From contig WION01000001.1 in assembly GCA_015039365.1 (NCBI GenBank), positions 434,001 through 498,000 on the forward strand: 64,000 bases of DNA. The letters are read 5' to 3'. The DNA is from Amanita rubescens. Lineage: Eukaryota; Basidiomycota; Agaricomycetes; Agaricales; Amanitaceae. Both the position numbers and the translations under genes were made by a program. Positions 24,162 to 35,163 of this stretch are shown here, in pieces. The notes beneath the pieces are model-generated. The model worked only from the letters and a program-made list of their open reading frames with translations, made no database searches and had not been told where the DNA came from. Position 1 is the first letter of the stretch; each line of letters begins with the position of its first letter.

Positions 24162-25766
24162 ATGGCAGCGGCACCACCTATTCCGCCAAACATCGCGAGC
24201 ATGTAAGTTGGCCAATCTTACAAACTCGGGTTCAGACTAAACTTTGCCTTGCAGAGCGGCCCCTACTGTAAGTTCGCATGACTATTTTGAGGACGGCATA
24301 TATAACCTCAAGCCCTAGTTGATCGGCTCGCTGTTGAATTACTGCTTGTACGGTGTTCTGGTTGTCCAAGTTTGTCCGTCAATCCTATACCTCATGTTTT
24401 ACACGCTCTCACAATAGATTGCAGACATCTATCACTATTCATTCCCCGATGATAAGCTGCTACTCAAGGGTCTTGGTGAGTAGATGTTAAGAATATTCAT
24501 CCGACTGTTCTGACGATTTGGTTATAGTCTATATCTCCGCGATTATAGAGACGATCCAAGTATGTTTCAATGGCGCAGATGTGTTCCATTGGTATGCGGC
24601 CGGGTACGGCAATTTGGAAATGCTCAATGAAGTCAACTTCTCTCCGTTCGATACACCCATGCTCGGAGCGATCATCGCATTCATTGTCCAATTATTCTTC
24701 TCCTATCGTATCTGGTCTTTGAAAAAGTCGTACTTACCGATATCTGTCTTCATTGCCCTTGTGCGTGATATCCATGTGTTACGCTGCGCTGCTTCCTAAC
24801 AGTTCTATAGATTTCTCTCTTGCAACTTATCGGTGGTATTTGGGGAGGTGTGAACGTACGTGATCAGAAACTCTATCTTGGTCCTCCCAACCGATCCACG
24901 TCATAGGGCTTCCAAATTAAATTCCTTTCTCTCGCGGGTACCACGCCAAGAAATACCGACGTAAGTGACTAAATCGAAGGCGGTGCCGTTAATTGACATC
25001 CAAGTAGATGTGGCTCATAGGTGGAGCTGTTGCGGACATCCTTATCGCCGTCACGATGACATATCTTGTAGGATCCATCGCCTTCGTCTGATTTCTTTGA
25101 GATTAAGGTCATATTAGCTCCTCAAAGCTCGGGAAAATACGCATGCGATGTCACATACCATTGTTACTCGCATAGTCCGTCTCACTGTCCAGTCAAACTC
25201 GTTGACAGCAGGCATGGCATTGCTTTCCTTGATCCTGTACCTTGGCATTCCAGTAAGTTCATTCTACATAAAGTCATACGCGGACTCTTACTGCCCATGC
25301 CAATAGAATCAACCCTACTTCACCGCTCCGTAAGTTGTCAGCCCGAGTTACCTGGACCAAACTGACAAGATCTGTATTCCAGAACATTAATTTTAGGGAA
25401 ACTGTGAGTGTTCCTGGTTCCGGCGGTCTAGAATCGGCTCAAAGAAGATATCCAGGTACAGTAATACATTACTGGCGACGTTCAATCACCGAATCTTCCT
25501 ACGCCGGGATGGGGAATCAAGGCCTTCCCAACGGTCATATCAGGATTCGACGCCATCGTCCAACAATCCGCTTACAACGGGAGGTGGTAGTTCTTACGTT
25601 ACGGAGCCATACAAACCCCGTCCATTCGTTCACGTGGACGTCGAGACTGGCAGCAAGGAGTTTGTGAGGAATGATGTCCAGGTACGGTTATAAGTTTATG
25701 ATTATCTGAATCTACTAAATGAGTCTTTTACAACAGCTGACTCCGTCGAGGGGAGGTCGCTACTGA
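24162..25766 (+). CDS. DUF6534 multipass membrane protein
   Basis: Basidiomycete-expanded family of seven-helix membrane proteins of unknown function. The start MAAAPPIPPNIAS is followed by about ten small exons. These give helices LIGSLLNYCLYGVLVVQ, LVYISAIIETIQVCF, LGAIIAFIVQLFFSYRIW, YLPISVFIALISLLQLIGG, MWLIGGAVADILIAVTMTYL and AGMALLSLILYLGIP. The family C-terminal signature is GKLYSNTLLATFNHR. The cytosolic tail is rich in Ser, Thr, Pro and Asn, and the last exon ends GGRY, stop 25764-25766. Intron boundaries keep phase throughout and no lesion was noticed. The P450 upstream is divergent; a functional link is not implied. Confidence 0.85.
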
Positions 25767-27556
25767 TTACGGGTGCAAAATGGACTTTTTTGTTGTCTTC
25801 TTGCCTTTTTTTGCAGTAAGGTTCTATTTATATATCAATCTTCATTTTCCTTGTTTTACGATCGAAACGCACATGACGGTTGCATCGTGTACGATATCCT
25901 CTGGACTATTGTATACCCTTGCCGCTGACATACACGGGACAGTAGCCTGTTTTAATTGTAGTTGCTGACATGATATTAACATGACTGAATTTCATTCAAG
26001 ATGCCAAGGTGATTCCTGGTGATTCTGAACTGTACCAGGCGTGCCGTTGACCATACTATTATTATGTGAATATGTGAATATGAAATATTGTCACGCCCAC
26101 ATTGATGGTCCACATATCGTTACATGACAAGTAAAGTTTAATTGACAGGACGATGGATTTGGAAGTTCAGCACATGGAGTGTGTGAAACTCTGGGAAGTT
26201 AATTCCCGTTCAAGGGACGCAAGGCAGTGCAGATATGATTGGAGTGGATCATCATCCCTGGCCTACAAATCGTCATATTCCAGTATCGCAGGTGAACATA
26301 GCCCTTAAGGTTTATAATTTAAAGCTAGGTAATTTTAGCAGGTCGCTAGGTCATTGCCACTGCACAGGCGTGTAGAGGCGTGTAGAGGCGTGGGTGGTCC
26401 TGGGCATGAGATTCAATTGCACCTGATTGTGGAGGCTCTTGCGGCCCTTGTCGAGGCTTAAAGCACGAGATAACGACCAGAACGAGTTGATATCAACAGT
26501 AGGCGATAAAGCTTGTTCTTCCGCTCGTACATCAGATGGTGCCTTCGCATGAATGACTGTCAATTCCTATAGATTCTACGTTAGCGAAGTTAATTCTGTT
26601 ATCTGTAGGGCATCCGCGTGTTGATTGACATCGTTGTGACTCATAATGAGTGTACCAGCAATGACCAATCTGATGTGGAACCTATTATTATACTCGAGGC
26701 TAAGCAGGTCTGGTGAACTCGAACCATCATTCACCACTTACAGGCATATTTCTGACGTAAAGCTTCAGCCATCGAATTACACTCCGGTTAGAATTGTTTC
26801 GGCACATTACGCCAGTCCCAGCTGCGTCCCTACCTCATCAAGACGTCACAAGGAAAACCATGTTTCATGGAGCGATGAAAATATGCACAGGTTTCGTTGA
26901 TTGATATTTGATACACGCTTGACCAAATAGTCCGCACTATGACTAGAACCTTCGGACCACGCGATCGTTGATCTAATCGCCTGGAGACCAGCGCCGGTCG
27001 GGACGAGGACAGTTCAGATCGTTTTTCTCACCGCCACCTGCTGTCATATGTCCATGGTCTCTCGAAAAAAAACGTGACGAATAGACTGCGAGCAACGACC
27101 AATGCGAAGACTTACGCGGTGATAAAATGTCACGTCTACCCCCAAGCCTTATTGTTTGAAATGGTTAGGTTCCTCCGCGAAGGGACACGGCCGATGCAGA
27201 TAGACGCGACAAAGAAAAGGCACAAACTCACTCTCAGACTACTCGGTTCTTTTCGGTGCACAGGGATTTTTAGCTCTCCGTTTAGAGAAATGCTACGAAG
27301 TCGGCTCTTTTAATCACTTACGTTTCATCAACTCTATCAACGGTTTCAAATATTCCGAGACGTACAGGTACAGAGATGAATCTCTATGGGATTTGGGACA
27401 TGATTCGAACTTCAAGTTGTTGCAAGCAAGTGATGAACAAATTTTATGTGCTTGAAAGTTGGCGTCTTGTAATCATGACGTTTTCATCTGGTCCGTGATC
27501 CGGCGCAGACCACGCGGGCCAAATAGGGTCAAATAACGCGCCATTGAACCGCACAC
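25767..27556. other. Intergenic with minor repeats and possible BTB relic
   Basis: AGGCGTGTAG is tandemly repeated about 2.5 times at 26365-26392. About 27125-27205 resembles 29328-29400 downstream of BTB copy A; both could be far-diverged pieces of the YELVR region of the BTB genes. Nothing else is supported. Confidence 0.4.
27529..27539 (+). promoter_or_regulatory. Shared 11-bp element upstream of BTB copy A
   Basis: TCAAATAACGC lies 17 bp before the start codon. The same 11-mer precedes BTB copies B (30604-30614) and D (37837-37847). It may be a 5'-leader or initiator element, or simply inherited flank from duplication. Confidence 0.45.
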
Positions 27557-28915
27557 ATGGCCAAAAAACGAAAATCTGATCAGGTCAAGGCAGAATCGCC
27601 TCTCACATGCACACCTACTAGTGAAGATGGCCATATCTCAGCCGTAAGTTTATAAATACTTACTGCAAAAATGCGTTTTAGCTGACTTGTCAGCTGGTAA
27701 CGCGCTCGCAGGCCAAGAAAGCTAGATTGAGTGCCGACGCGCAAGCCGATGCTCAACCCCCTTCCCGAGTCTCTACTACCAACATCGGAGAGCCAGAAGC
27801 AATTCACGCACCTGCCAGCGCACCGCCTGCGAGTACTCAAGCAGCAACCAAGATAGCCAAAAAGTTTGTGAAACACGATACGCATTGGTTACTCGATGGC
27901 AACACTCTCGTGCAAATCGGAGAAACAAGGTTCAGGTTGCATCGAAGCACCCTCGTCGGACAAAGTAAATGGTTCCGCGAAATGATCGAAAACCCGCCCC
28001 ACGATAGGTGCATATATGCTGACGAAGAGACTTCGGCAACAGTTTATTGCCTTGACAGCCTGGACGTTAGTGTCAAGGATTTTGTTGCCCTGCTAAATGC
28101 GCTGGACGATGCCATGTAATTTCTCTTTCGCTCTTTCCTTCACGAAAGCTAAACCACACACTAGATTATACGCATATACTCCCCCATCTTTGAGGAATGT
28201 AGCTGCCATCTTCCGTGCCGCTGACGCCCTGGAGTTCGATAAATTCAGGGCTTATGCAATATCCTACTTGGAGGACCAGTGGCCCAACGATATCAGCGAG
28301 CTTACAACTGATCGGGTAAAATACGCTGCGGATACTGTCCTGCTTGCGCGACGGCGCAATATAAACTCCGTCCTCAAGCGTGCTCTTTACGAATTGGTCA
28401 GAGCGGAAGGCTTCATGCAGGAGACCACAGGAGATGACGGCGACGGCGAAGCTGATTCTGATCAATCTGCCCTCAGTGCATCCGATATTTCGCTGCTTCT
28501 CTATACGAGAGAACAACTGACCACGTTTTGGATGGGAAAGATTCACCTGCCAGCACAAGCGTCTAAGTGCATCAGTCCTGTAGGCTCCCAAAGCTACAAG
28601 AACTGTGTACTTCGCGTCTACGGCGCTGATTCAATGTACAAAACATTGATTCTCGGTTCGAAAGTCTTCGAGAAGTACAGATATGATCCCATCTGTGGGT
28701 TAGATGCTTTCTGTGACGCCCCATGGGTTTGCGGAGAGACGTGGCCCTTGAATTACGGGAAGGATCTTCCCACTAGCAACAGTGGCTATCTTTGTTCTGC
28801 ATGCGCTACCAAATGGAGAAGCATTTGGCGGGAAGAGCAAAACAAGTTGTGGGATGACATGGACACTTGGTTTGAGCTGAATGTCGAAGAGGAACAAGAT
28901 AATGCCGAGGAATAA
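27557..28915 (+). CDS. BTB/POZ-domain protein, paralogue A
   Basis: Three exons: 27557-27643, 27712-28115 and 28165-28915, joining in phase to 413 residues. It starts with a basic, NLS-like MAKKRKS, then a low-complexity Ala/Pro stretch. The BTB fold begins at HWLLDGNTLVQIGETRFRLH and runs through STLVGQSKWFREMIENPP, VYCLDSLDVSVKDFVALLNAL and, after the second intron, AAIFRAADALEFDKFRAYAI. A helical region follows (INSVLKRALYELVRAEGF), then an acidic linker. The conserved C-terminal module contains FEKYRYDPICGLDAFCDAPW, CSACATKWRSIWREE and LWDDMDTWFEL. The BTB half suggests dimerisation or cullin-3 binding; the C-terminal CxxC/Trp module is unassigned and may bind zinc. It is the first of four paralogues in the window and shows no lesion. 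Confidence 0.85.
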
Positions 28916-29767
28916 AATGAAGTCTTGTGCCGAGAGATACTAAATTTCACTTCAAGTAATTAGTCTACGAATGTCCACCGTATTCATTAATGTCTGTACC
29001 CTCGACCATAAGTGTCTTCCAGGATATGGTCCCTTAGCGTATGATGAAGAAGCAACAATCTTCATCTCATGAATTCATGATTGCGTCGCATGACAAAAGC
29101 CTTGCGTACCCGTCTGACAAGGGCCGCCCATTACGTCTGTGAACGAGAATACAATCGGGAGCGGAGGGGGGATTCACACCATTTTATTTCCACCTCGTTG
29201 CCGCACATGCAAGGTCGTACAGATCCAACAGCGAAATGCAAGGAGCATGGTGAGTGGTTGCGGACAGCGCAAGGCAATGTGGAGGCAATTTCTAGCCCTT
29301 CAGCTTTCGCAATGGCGCCGTGATACAATGTCATGCCCGTTTGCAAGCTTTCGATGTACGAATTGGTCAGGCTCCTCTAGGAAAGGGATACGGCTGATAA
29401 GGACAAACACAACGGTGTGGGAGTTCCAATGCTGAATTCTCACTTTTTGGTGCGCAATCTAACTTCAAGGCTTTGCCTGTTTCAGGAGAGTGCGCAATCG
29501 CTTTGCGCTTTGTAACAATCTGTCCAGTGGCAGCCTTCATTAAAAAAGGTGTTAAGTTGAGCCTGTATGTCACCACCGAGTTCGATCCATGTAGTCGCAT
29601 GCGATGTGGCACAATAGGCGGGAAGGAAAACTTGCCGACGTATCATGCCAAGCTGGCCCAGGCACAGTGCGCACTGCACGACATTGACTGCCATAAAACA
29701 CTATCAAATAACGTTATATAAATAACGCGCGATGTTCGAGTTGCGCCCATTACTATAGGGCGCGTTC
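28916..29767. other. Intergenic, possible BTB relic
   Basis: At about 29353-29368, TACGAATTGGTCAG matches the YELV codons of the BTB genes (28388-28401 in copy A). The surrounding sequence is too diverged to define a pseudogene. Confidence 0.35.
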
Positions 29768-30226
29768 GTGCACCTCCCCGTCAACATGCCCTCCTTTGAC
29801 TGCGGATATTTCATGCAGCAAGATTACATCAAAAGCTTTGTTATGAAAGAAAGCAACGCCGATGACTCGGACGAAGAGTATGGCTCCCTCAGTCTCCTCT
29901 GGGATATCCGTGATTGGTGGTATTGTCTCGAGCGCGACATACGAAGTAGAACGCCGCTTCCAGACAGTTCGTGTTGTATTCCTCCATTCATCATCATTAC
30001 CATTAACGTTCACGTAGTTCATGTCCCCGATGGAGAGAGTGCTTTTGAGACGGGGGTTATCTGGTTTCGCACCCGCCGCCTCACTGCGGATGAGGGAATT
30101 GAAAGCGTGAGCGAGATTGAGGCAGACAAGATAGTGAAAAGGCGTTTTTTAGAAGCGATTGGCCGGGATTTCGACCAGAATCAGTTGGTTTTCTTTGCGA
30201 AACCTACATCGATTCGAAGGTATTAG
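29768..30226 (+). CDS. Hypothetical protein, single exon
   Basis: An uninterrupted frame of 152 residues between BTB copies A and B. I do not recognise the family. The sequence has an acidic patch (NADDSDEEYG), a Trp-rich stretch (LLWDIRDWWYCLERD), a hydrophobic beta-like segment (PPFIIITINVHVVHV) and a basic end (IVKRRFLEAIGRD). The composition is protein-like rather than random, but no motif or intron supports it. It could be a fragment of a larger gene. Confidence 0.4.
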   Translation: MHLPVNMPSFDCGYFMQQDYIKSFVMKESNADDSDEEYGSLSLLWDIRDWWYCLERDIRSRTPLPDSSCCIPPFIIITINVHVVHVPDGESAFETGVIWFRTRRLTADEGIESVSEIEADKIVKRRFLEAIGRDFDQNQLVFFAKPTSIRRY

Positions 30227-30397
30227 CTTCTGCTACTATCAGCGAAACACCGGGCTCCACTTCCATCTCTTTTGCTTTCACCCCTCTACTTTCCATGCAT
30301 ATCCAGCACTTTTCATCACTTTTTTAACTTTGGCACGAGGGCTTTAAGTACCTTCAGAAAATATATTAGAAAGTGTTGAATACACAATATCGGACTT

Positions 30398-30520
30398 GTG
30401 AGCTGGTTAAAAATTAGAAGGCTTCAACAGACAGATTCCGGCGCAGAGACCGTCCCTGCTCTAAACATTGATTATCTGATGCTTCTCCATGTGAGAGAAC
30501 AACTAACCTTGTTTTACGCT
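30398..30520 (+). pseudogene. BTB-gene relic (C-terminal half fragment)
   Basis: The translated segment RLQQTDSGAETVPALNIDY, followed by LLHVREQLTLF, aligns with FRQETDSSAEDDDE and SLLLHVREQLTDF in copy B. About 40 codons remain and neither the BTB fold nor the C-terminal CxxC module is nearby. It is a fifth, nearly erased family member directly upstream of copy B. Confidence 0.65.
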
Positions 30521-30603
30521 ATGGCGCCAAGCATCCACGTCCACGTGCTTGTTGACATCGGCTTCCACGCTCGGTTGGACGCCAAAAAAACGATCAAATA
30601 ACG

Positions 30604-30614
30604 TCAAATAACGC
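30604..30614 (+). promoter_or_regulatory. Shared 11-bp element upstream of BTB copy B
   Basis: TCAAATAACGC ends 34 bp before the start codon. A partial copy (TCAAATAACG) lies immediately upstream, at about 30593-30602. Confidence 0.45.
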
Positions 30615-30648
30615 GTAAACCTATTTCAAGTCATAAACAACACGAAAT

Positions 30649-32006
30649 ATGACCAGAAAACGAAAATCCAGCCTGCCCAATAGAGCAGAATCACCTCTCA
30701 CTCCTGTTAGTGAAGACGAAGATCATAACCCAGTAAATCCGGTTCCACAGAGTTTATAAATTCAAATTAACTGATTTACTTGGCAACTCGCAGGCCAAAA
30801 AATACAAATTGAGCGCTGATGCGGAATCCGTGGTCCAACCGGGTTCTCTCTCTGCCACCGGTGCCGGAGAGGTGGAAGTAGTTGATTCGCCTGCAACCAA
30901 GGTTGGCCCTCCTGCGAGCGCTCGACGAGCGATGCAAAAGGTAGCCGGAGAATATGTGAAGCACGGCACATTTTGGTTACTCGACGGTACCACCCTCGTG
31001 CAAATAAGAGATATCAGGTTCAAACTGCATAGAAGCACCCTCGTCGAGCAAAGCAAATGGTTCAAAGACATGATCGAAAACCCCCCTCACGACAGGTGCA
31101 TATATGCGGATGGAGAGACAGGAGCGATCGTCTACTGCCTTGACAGCCTTGAAATCGATGTTAACGACTTCGTCGCCTTGTTAAGTGCGATTAGAGATTC
31201 TGTGTAATTCCTTTTCCGTTCCTTCCTTTCGCTAAGCTCAACTACATGCTAGAACCTTCACATATAATCCTCCCACCTCAAAATTTGTGGCAGCAATGCT
31301 GCGTGCTGCGGATGCCCTAGACTTCTTTAACTTCAAGGACTATGCAATACGCTACTTTTGTGACAAGTGGCCGGATAATGTACAAAGCGTTACGATTCGG
31401 CGATTGAAATACGCTGCAGATATGGTTTTGCTTGCACGACGATGCGGCATAAATTATGTCCTCAAGCGCGCTCTATACGAGTTGGTCAGGGCTTCAGGCT
31501 TCAGGCAGGAGACGGATTCTAGCGCGGAAGATGATGACGAAATCAATTCTGACCGATCTGATCTGAGTGCATCTGATTATTCGCTGCTTCTCCATGTAAG
31601 AGAACAGCTAACCGATTTTTGGACGGGGAAGGCTATCCCGTATTCTGTGGCATGCATCAGCCCTAAAGAATCCGATGACTACGGGGACTGTGCGGTTGCC
31701 ACATACCGAATTCGCTCGGCGTACATGATTCTGGTCCATGAATCAAAGATTTTCGAAAAGTACCGATATGATCCAATAGGTGGATTAGATGCCATTCAAG
31801 AAGCTCCGTGGGTCAGCGGAGAGAAGTGGCCGTCGAAATACGGGAAGGATATTTGCACCACCAAAAGCCGTCTTTGTTCTGCATGTGGTACGAAGTGGAG
31901 AAATATTTGGGACCAGGAGCGAAAAAAGTTGTGGAATGACTTGGATACTTGGTTCGAGCTGATTAATGAAGACGAACAAGACGATACTGAAGGGCTAAGC
32001 AATTAA
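30649..32006 (+). CDS. BTB/POZ-domain protein, paralogue B
   Basis: Three exons: 30649-30732, 30794-31203 and 31253-32006, giving 415 residues. Intron positions and phases are identical to copy A. It starts MTRKRKS. The BTB core is FWLLDGTTLVQIRDIRFKLH to VYCLDSLEIDVNDFVALL; the third exon starts TFTYNPPTSKFVAAMLRAAD. The C-terminal module is kept (FEKYRYDPIGGLDAIQEAPW, CSACGTKWRNIWDQE, LWNDLDTWFEL). The Cys of DPICGL is Gly here, so only the CxxC pair is invariant. No lesion was seen. The role is inferred from the BTB fold only. Confidence 0.85.
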
Positions 32007-32403
32007 TTTGTCGGTTCAATTCGAGTTAATTAATTCACATGCACCTGTACACTCAGTGCTTATAAGCGGTTGTGATATTATCCACTATAGGTCGTAGCCC
32101 GGAACATCTCAAAGATAGATCAGGAATGAAACTGCCGCTGAAAGAATACTCCGCATAAAAATGCCGAGGTTGCCGTTATGGAGCGGCAGTGTAGAGTGGC
32201 ACGGCGATCAACGGAAGCGTAAGAACTTGACAACATAGTACTATGTACGTAATTCAAATACTAATGAAACACAGAAGAGCGTAGGCATATAGGACATGGT
32301 CGTAAAGAAGGACAAGCGTAGTACATGAATGAGAGGACAATTCATCTACAGCTTGGTGATCAGATAATATTGCGGAGAATTGAGAAAATGACTTACGCCA
32401 ACA
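32007..32403. other. Intergenic
   Basis: Convergent 3' flanks of BTB copy B and the small secreted protein gene. No feature seen. Confidence 0.4.
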
Positions 32404-32734
32404 TCAGAATGTAGGCGCAACTAAGAGGGGTGCACACAAGGTCATGCAAGCACCCTGCGCAGCATTACATGCCAAGATAATGGGAGGCGCCGCGGGTGCT
32501 GCGACAGTCCCAAAGGTGAAACCTGCTGCTGCATAACATGCTACAGCGCCAAAATTGCAAACTGTAGAAGGTGAATAAATGAGTCGTCGCATCTTGTTCA
32601 CGTCTAGTACGGTCCAACATGAACCTTGCATACGCACCTGTCTGGCATAGACCGTAAGCTATCGGCCCTGCATTGACAATGCCGGTGGAGGACAGCGCCA
32701 CCGCAATTGGGAGCAAAAGTTTAGAGAGCCGCAT
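32404..32734 (-). CDS. Small cysteine-rich secreted protein, Zys3/zygote-specific-like, copy 1
   Basis: Two exons, 32638-32734 and 32404-32561, with a 76-bp intron; the joined protein is 84 residues. The signal peptide is MRLSKLLLPIAVALSSTG, with probable cleavage near NAGPIAYG. The mature part is Cys-rich and Ala/Gly-rich: GLCQTVCNFGAVACY, AAAGFTFGTV, PPIILACNAAQGACMTLC, ending LLVAPTF. This pattern matches fungal proteins often annotated as zygote-specific protein-like. Their function is unknown; a surface-active or effector role is conjecture. The intron splits the first CxxxC pair. A paralogue with the same intron lies at 39924-40246. An in-frame upstream codon is possible, but the start at 32734 gives the best signal peptide. 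Confidence 0.8.
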
Positions 32735-32761
32735 AGTACGGGATTGTATTGAAAGACGATG

Positions 32762-32851
32762 AAACAGACTCGATGTCAGCTCAGTGGGTGTCACTAGCCA
32801 AGGAGGTCGAGTGGGTTAAAGGAAAGACTTGAAGAGAAAGGTTCTTTTATA
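32762..32851 (-). promoter_or_regulatory. Core promoter of small secreted protein copy 1
   Basis: On the minus strand there is a TATAAAAG box (32844-32851), about 110 bp before the ATG. It is followed by a block with CTTTAACCCACTCGACC and TGACACCCACTGAGC. The same order and near-identical words occur upstream of the paralogue at 40298-40379, while the flanks beyond differ. Confidence 0.6.
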
Positions 32852-33130
32852 TCCGCACACCAGATCACGAGGGTCAAGGCGTAATTTCCAGCACTTTCTA
32901 AATCCATTATACGAAAGCGGTATGGTGTGGAGCTTATATGACTTGATCAAAGCAGAAATGGTGATGCTGTGGGCACGACTGCAACGAGATCTCGGTCGAA
33001 GGCTACGGATGAGAATCTCGTTTCAGATTAATTTTATTTAAACGACGGTAAACATAGTACCTTATTTGAAGGCTTCTTTTTTGCATCTTAGACGTCTACC
33101 AGCATTCGGATTTCAGAGTCAAGCGCAAAG
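32852..33130. other. Intergenic between divergent genes
   Basis: Separates the small secreted protein gene (-) from BTB copy C (+). No feature seen. Confidence 0.35.
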
Positions 33131-34459
33131 ATGCCAGTGGCGCCGGTGGGCGGAATAGAGTTCGGATGCTATAGGACCGTTGCGGATAAGTTGGACCCAC
33201 TGTCAACAACTACAAATCATACCAATATGGACGACTCTGACTCTAGTACTCTGGCACAGTCGCCTTCTCTGGAACCTGAGGATGACGTGAATATAGTTAT
33301 TTCTTCCGCGAGCACATTTTAACAAGTTCTCTAGGTAGCACCTTCCCAGATGGATAAATGCGAGTTGAAAGCGATCATTGACGCGCCTGCCCTATTTGCA
33401 AGTGCTCAGACGAAGCATACGATAGCCAAAAAATTCGTGAAACACCATGTGTATTGGTTATCCGATGGTAATACCCTCGTGCAAATCGGAGATGTCAGGT
33501 TCAGATTGCACCGGAGCACCCTTGTGAAACAAAGCCACTGGTTCCGTAAAATGATCAAAAATTCTCCGCACGACGCTGGGTGCATATACGCGGATGAAGA
33601 GACAGGAGCGACTGTCTACTGTCTTGACAGCCTCGAAATTGGTGTCAAAGACTTTGCCACACTGTTAAACGCGCTGGACGATGCCGTGTGAGTTCTCTCT
33701 TCCATTCACCTCCCCACTTGCACTAAACTACTCGCCAGATCCTACGTATTTAATGGACTGCCATCCTTGAGCTTTGTGTCAGCGATCCTGCGTGCCGCAC
33801 ACGCCCTGGATTTTGATCAATTCAGGGAATTTGCGATATCCTGTTTGGAGCATAAGTACCCAAACAGACTCAACAAGCTAACAACTAAGCGCGTGGAATA
33901 TGCTGCAAGTACCGTCCAGCTTGCCAGACAATGCAATGTAAATTCGGTCCTCAAGCGCGCGCTATACGAGTTGGTCCGAGCAGAAGGCTTCAAGCAGGAG
34001 ACCGAACCTAACACCAACGATTACGAGGAAGCCGTCTATAACCAATCGGAGGCTCTCACTATATTTGATTATTCACTGCTTGTCCACGCAAGGGAACAGC
34101 TGACCACGTTTTGGTTTGGGAAGATCTTTCCTCCACCAGCGATTAACGGTTGTCAGAATCATACCTACAGTGCCTGTGCGGCTAACTGGGGCAAATCTCC
34201 CTCAATATACAAAAAGCTGGTTCTCGATTCAAAGATATTCGAGAGGTACAGATATGATCCTATATGCGGGTTAGATGCTATTAGCAATGCTCCGTGGTGT
34301 AGGGGAGAAACATGGCCATCGACTTACGGGCAGGGTCTTCCCATCATCGAAAATGACCATCTCTGTCATGCGTGTGCCCAAAAATGGAGAAGCTCTTGGC
34401 GGGAGGAAAAGTCAATGTTATGGAATAAATTGGACACTTGGTTTGAGCTGAGCGATTGA
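33131..34459 (+). CDS. BTB/POZ-domain protein, paralogue C
   Basis: Three exons: 33131-33286, 33335-33687 and 33739-34459, joining in phase to 409 residues. The N-terminal exon is unlike the KKRK starts of the other copies (MPVAPVGGIEFGCYRTV); an internal ATG at 33227 (MDDSDSS) is an alternative start. The BTB core is YWLSDGNTLVQIGDVRFRLH to VYCLDSLEIGVKDFATLL. The third exon gives AAILRAAHALDFDQFREFAI, LKRALYELVRAEGFKQE, FERYRYDPICGLDAISNAPW, CHACAQKWRSSWREE and LWNKLDTWFELSD. The TCAAATAACGC element of the other copies is absent upstream, so the 5' region was probably replaced. Confidence 0.82.
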
Positions 34460-34502
34460 AAGGAGTTGGTAATCGTGCGAAATGCGTAGGGCATTGTCAA
34501 CC

Positions 34503-34799
34503 TTAAGCAAGGATTCGTTGTTCATTGACAGTCTCACAACAAACTCCAATATCGTTCAAGGTTCTCTTTTGCACAATGTAGCCTCCCGCCTGATCAAATA
34601 TGTTCATGTAGGCAGCTTTCCCGTTTCGTGTGACGAATACAACAAATACGTTGAAGCCTAGGTTGTGTTGGTTTATTGGTAACACCCCCTGCGTGAACCT
34701 TGCGTCTCTGTGTCCGTTTTGCCATGCGAGGATTGTGTCTCGGCCCGACTGATCGCTTTCAATAGGCCCAGCTGCAACAGTAGAAGAACCAGAACCCAT
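34503..34799 (-). CDS. Hypothetical small protein
   Basis: A 98-residue frame, convergent with BTB copy C. It reads as protein-like (NLGFNVFVVFVTRNGKAAY, MNIFDQAGGYIV) with a Ser/Gly-rich start. I do not recognise it, and it may be one exon of a larger minus-strand gene reaching toward 35050. Confidence 0.35.
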   Translation of the reverse strand: MGSGSSTVAAGPIESDQSGRDTILAWQNGHRDARFTQGVLPINQHNLGFNVFVVFVTRNGKAAYMNIFDQAGGYIVQKRTLNDIGVCCETVNEQRILA

Positions 34800-35163
34800 T
34801 GCGCAAAATGTATGTCAGTGAAATTTTTTATCGAATTGCCGCCGACTGTCTCAGATGGTGGGTATAGGACCGTGGAGCCTGAGGTCTCAACCTCCTGCCC
34901 GTTCTCGACCACCGGATATGTATGTCTTCTGATTGCACATTTCATTGAACTAAGGCATTGATGACAAGTCTGACCCTGCAAACGATGCCAGGTTTTCGTG
35001 CAAAGATAATGATGAAACAGACAACGCCTTCGACCCTTCCAAGCAAGCAATCATAGATCGAAGCATCACTTCAGACATGCAAGACATGGAAACAAATACA
35101 ACAGAGCACTCAAAATACCAAAATCAAGACCCCTTGAACCACGCACGCGAAGAGTTCCCATGC

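Noticed and set aside
26365..26392. Short tandem repeat considered as a CRISPR-like array
   Set aside because: Only about 2.5 units of 10 bp without spacers; CRISPR is not expected in a fungal nuclear genome.
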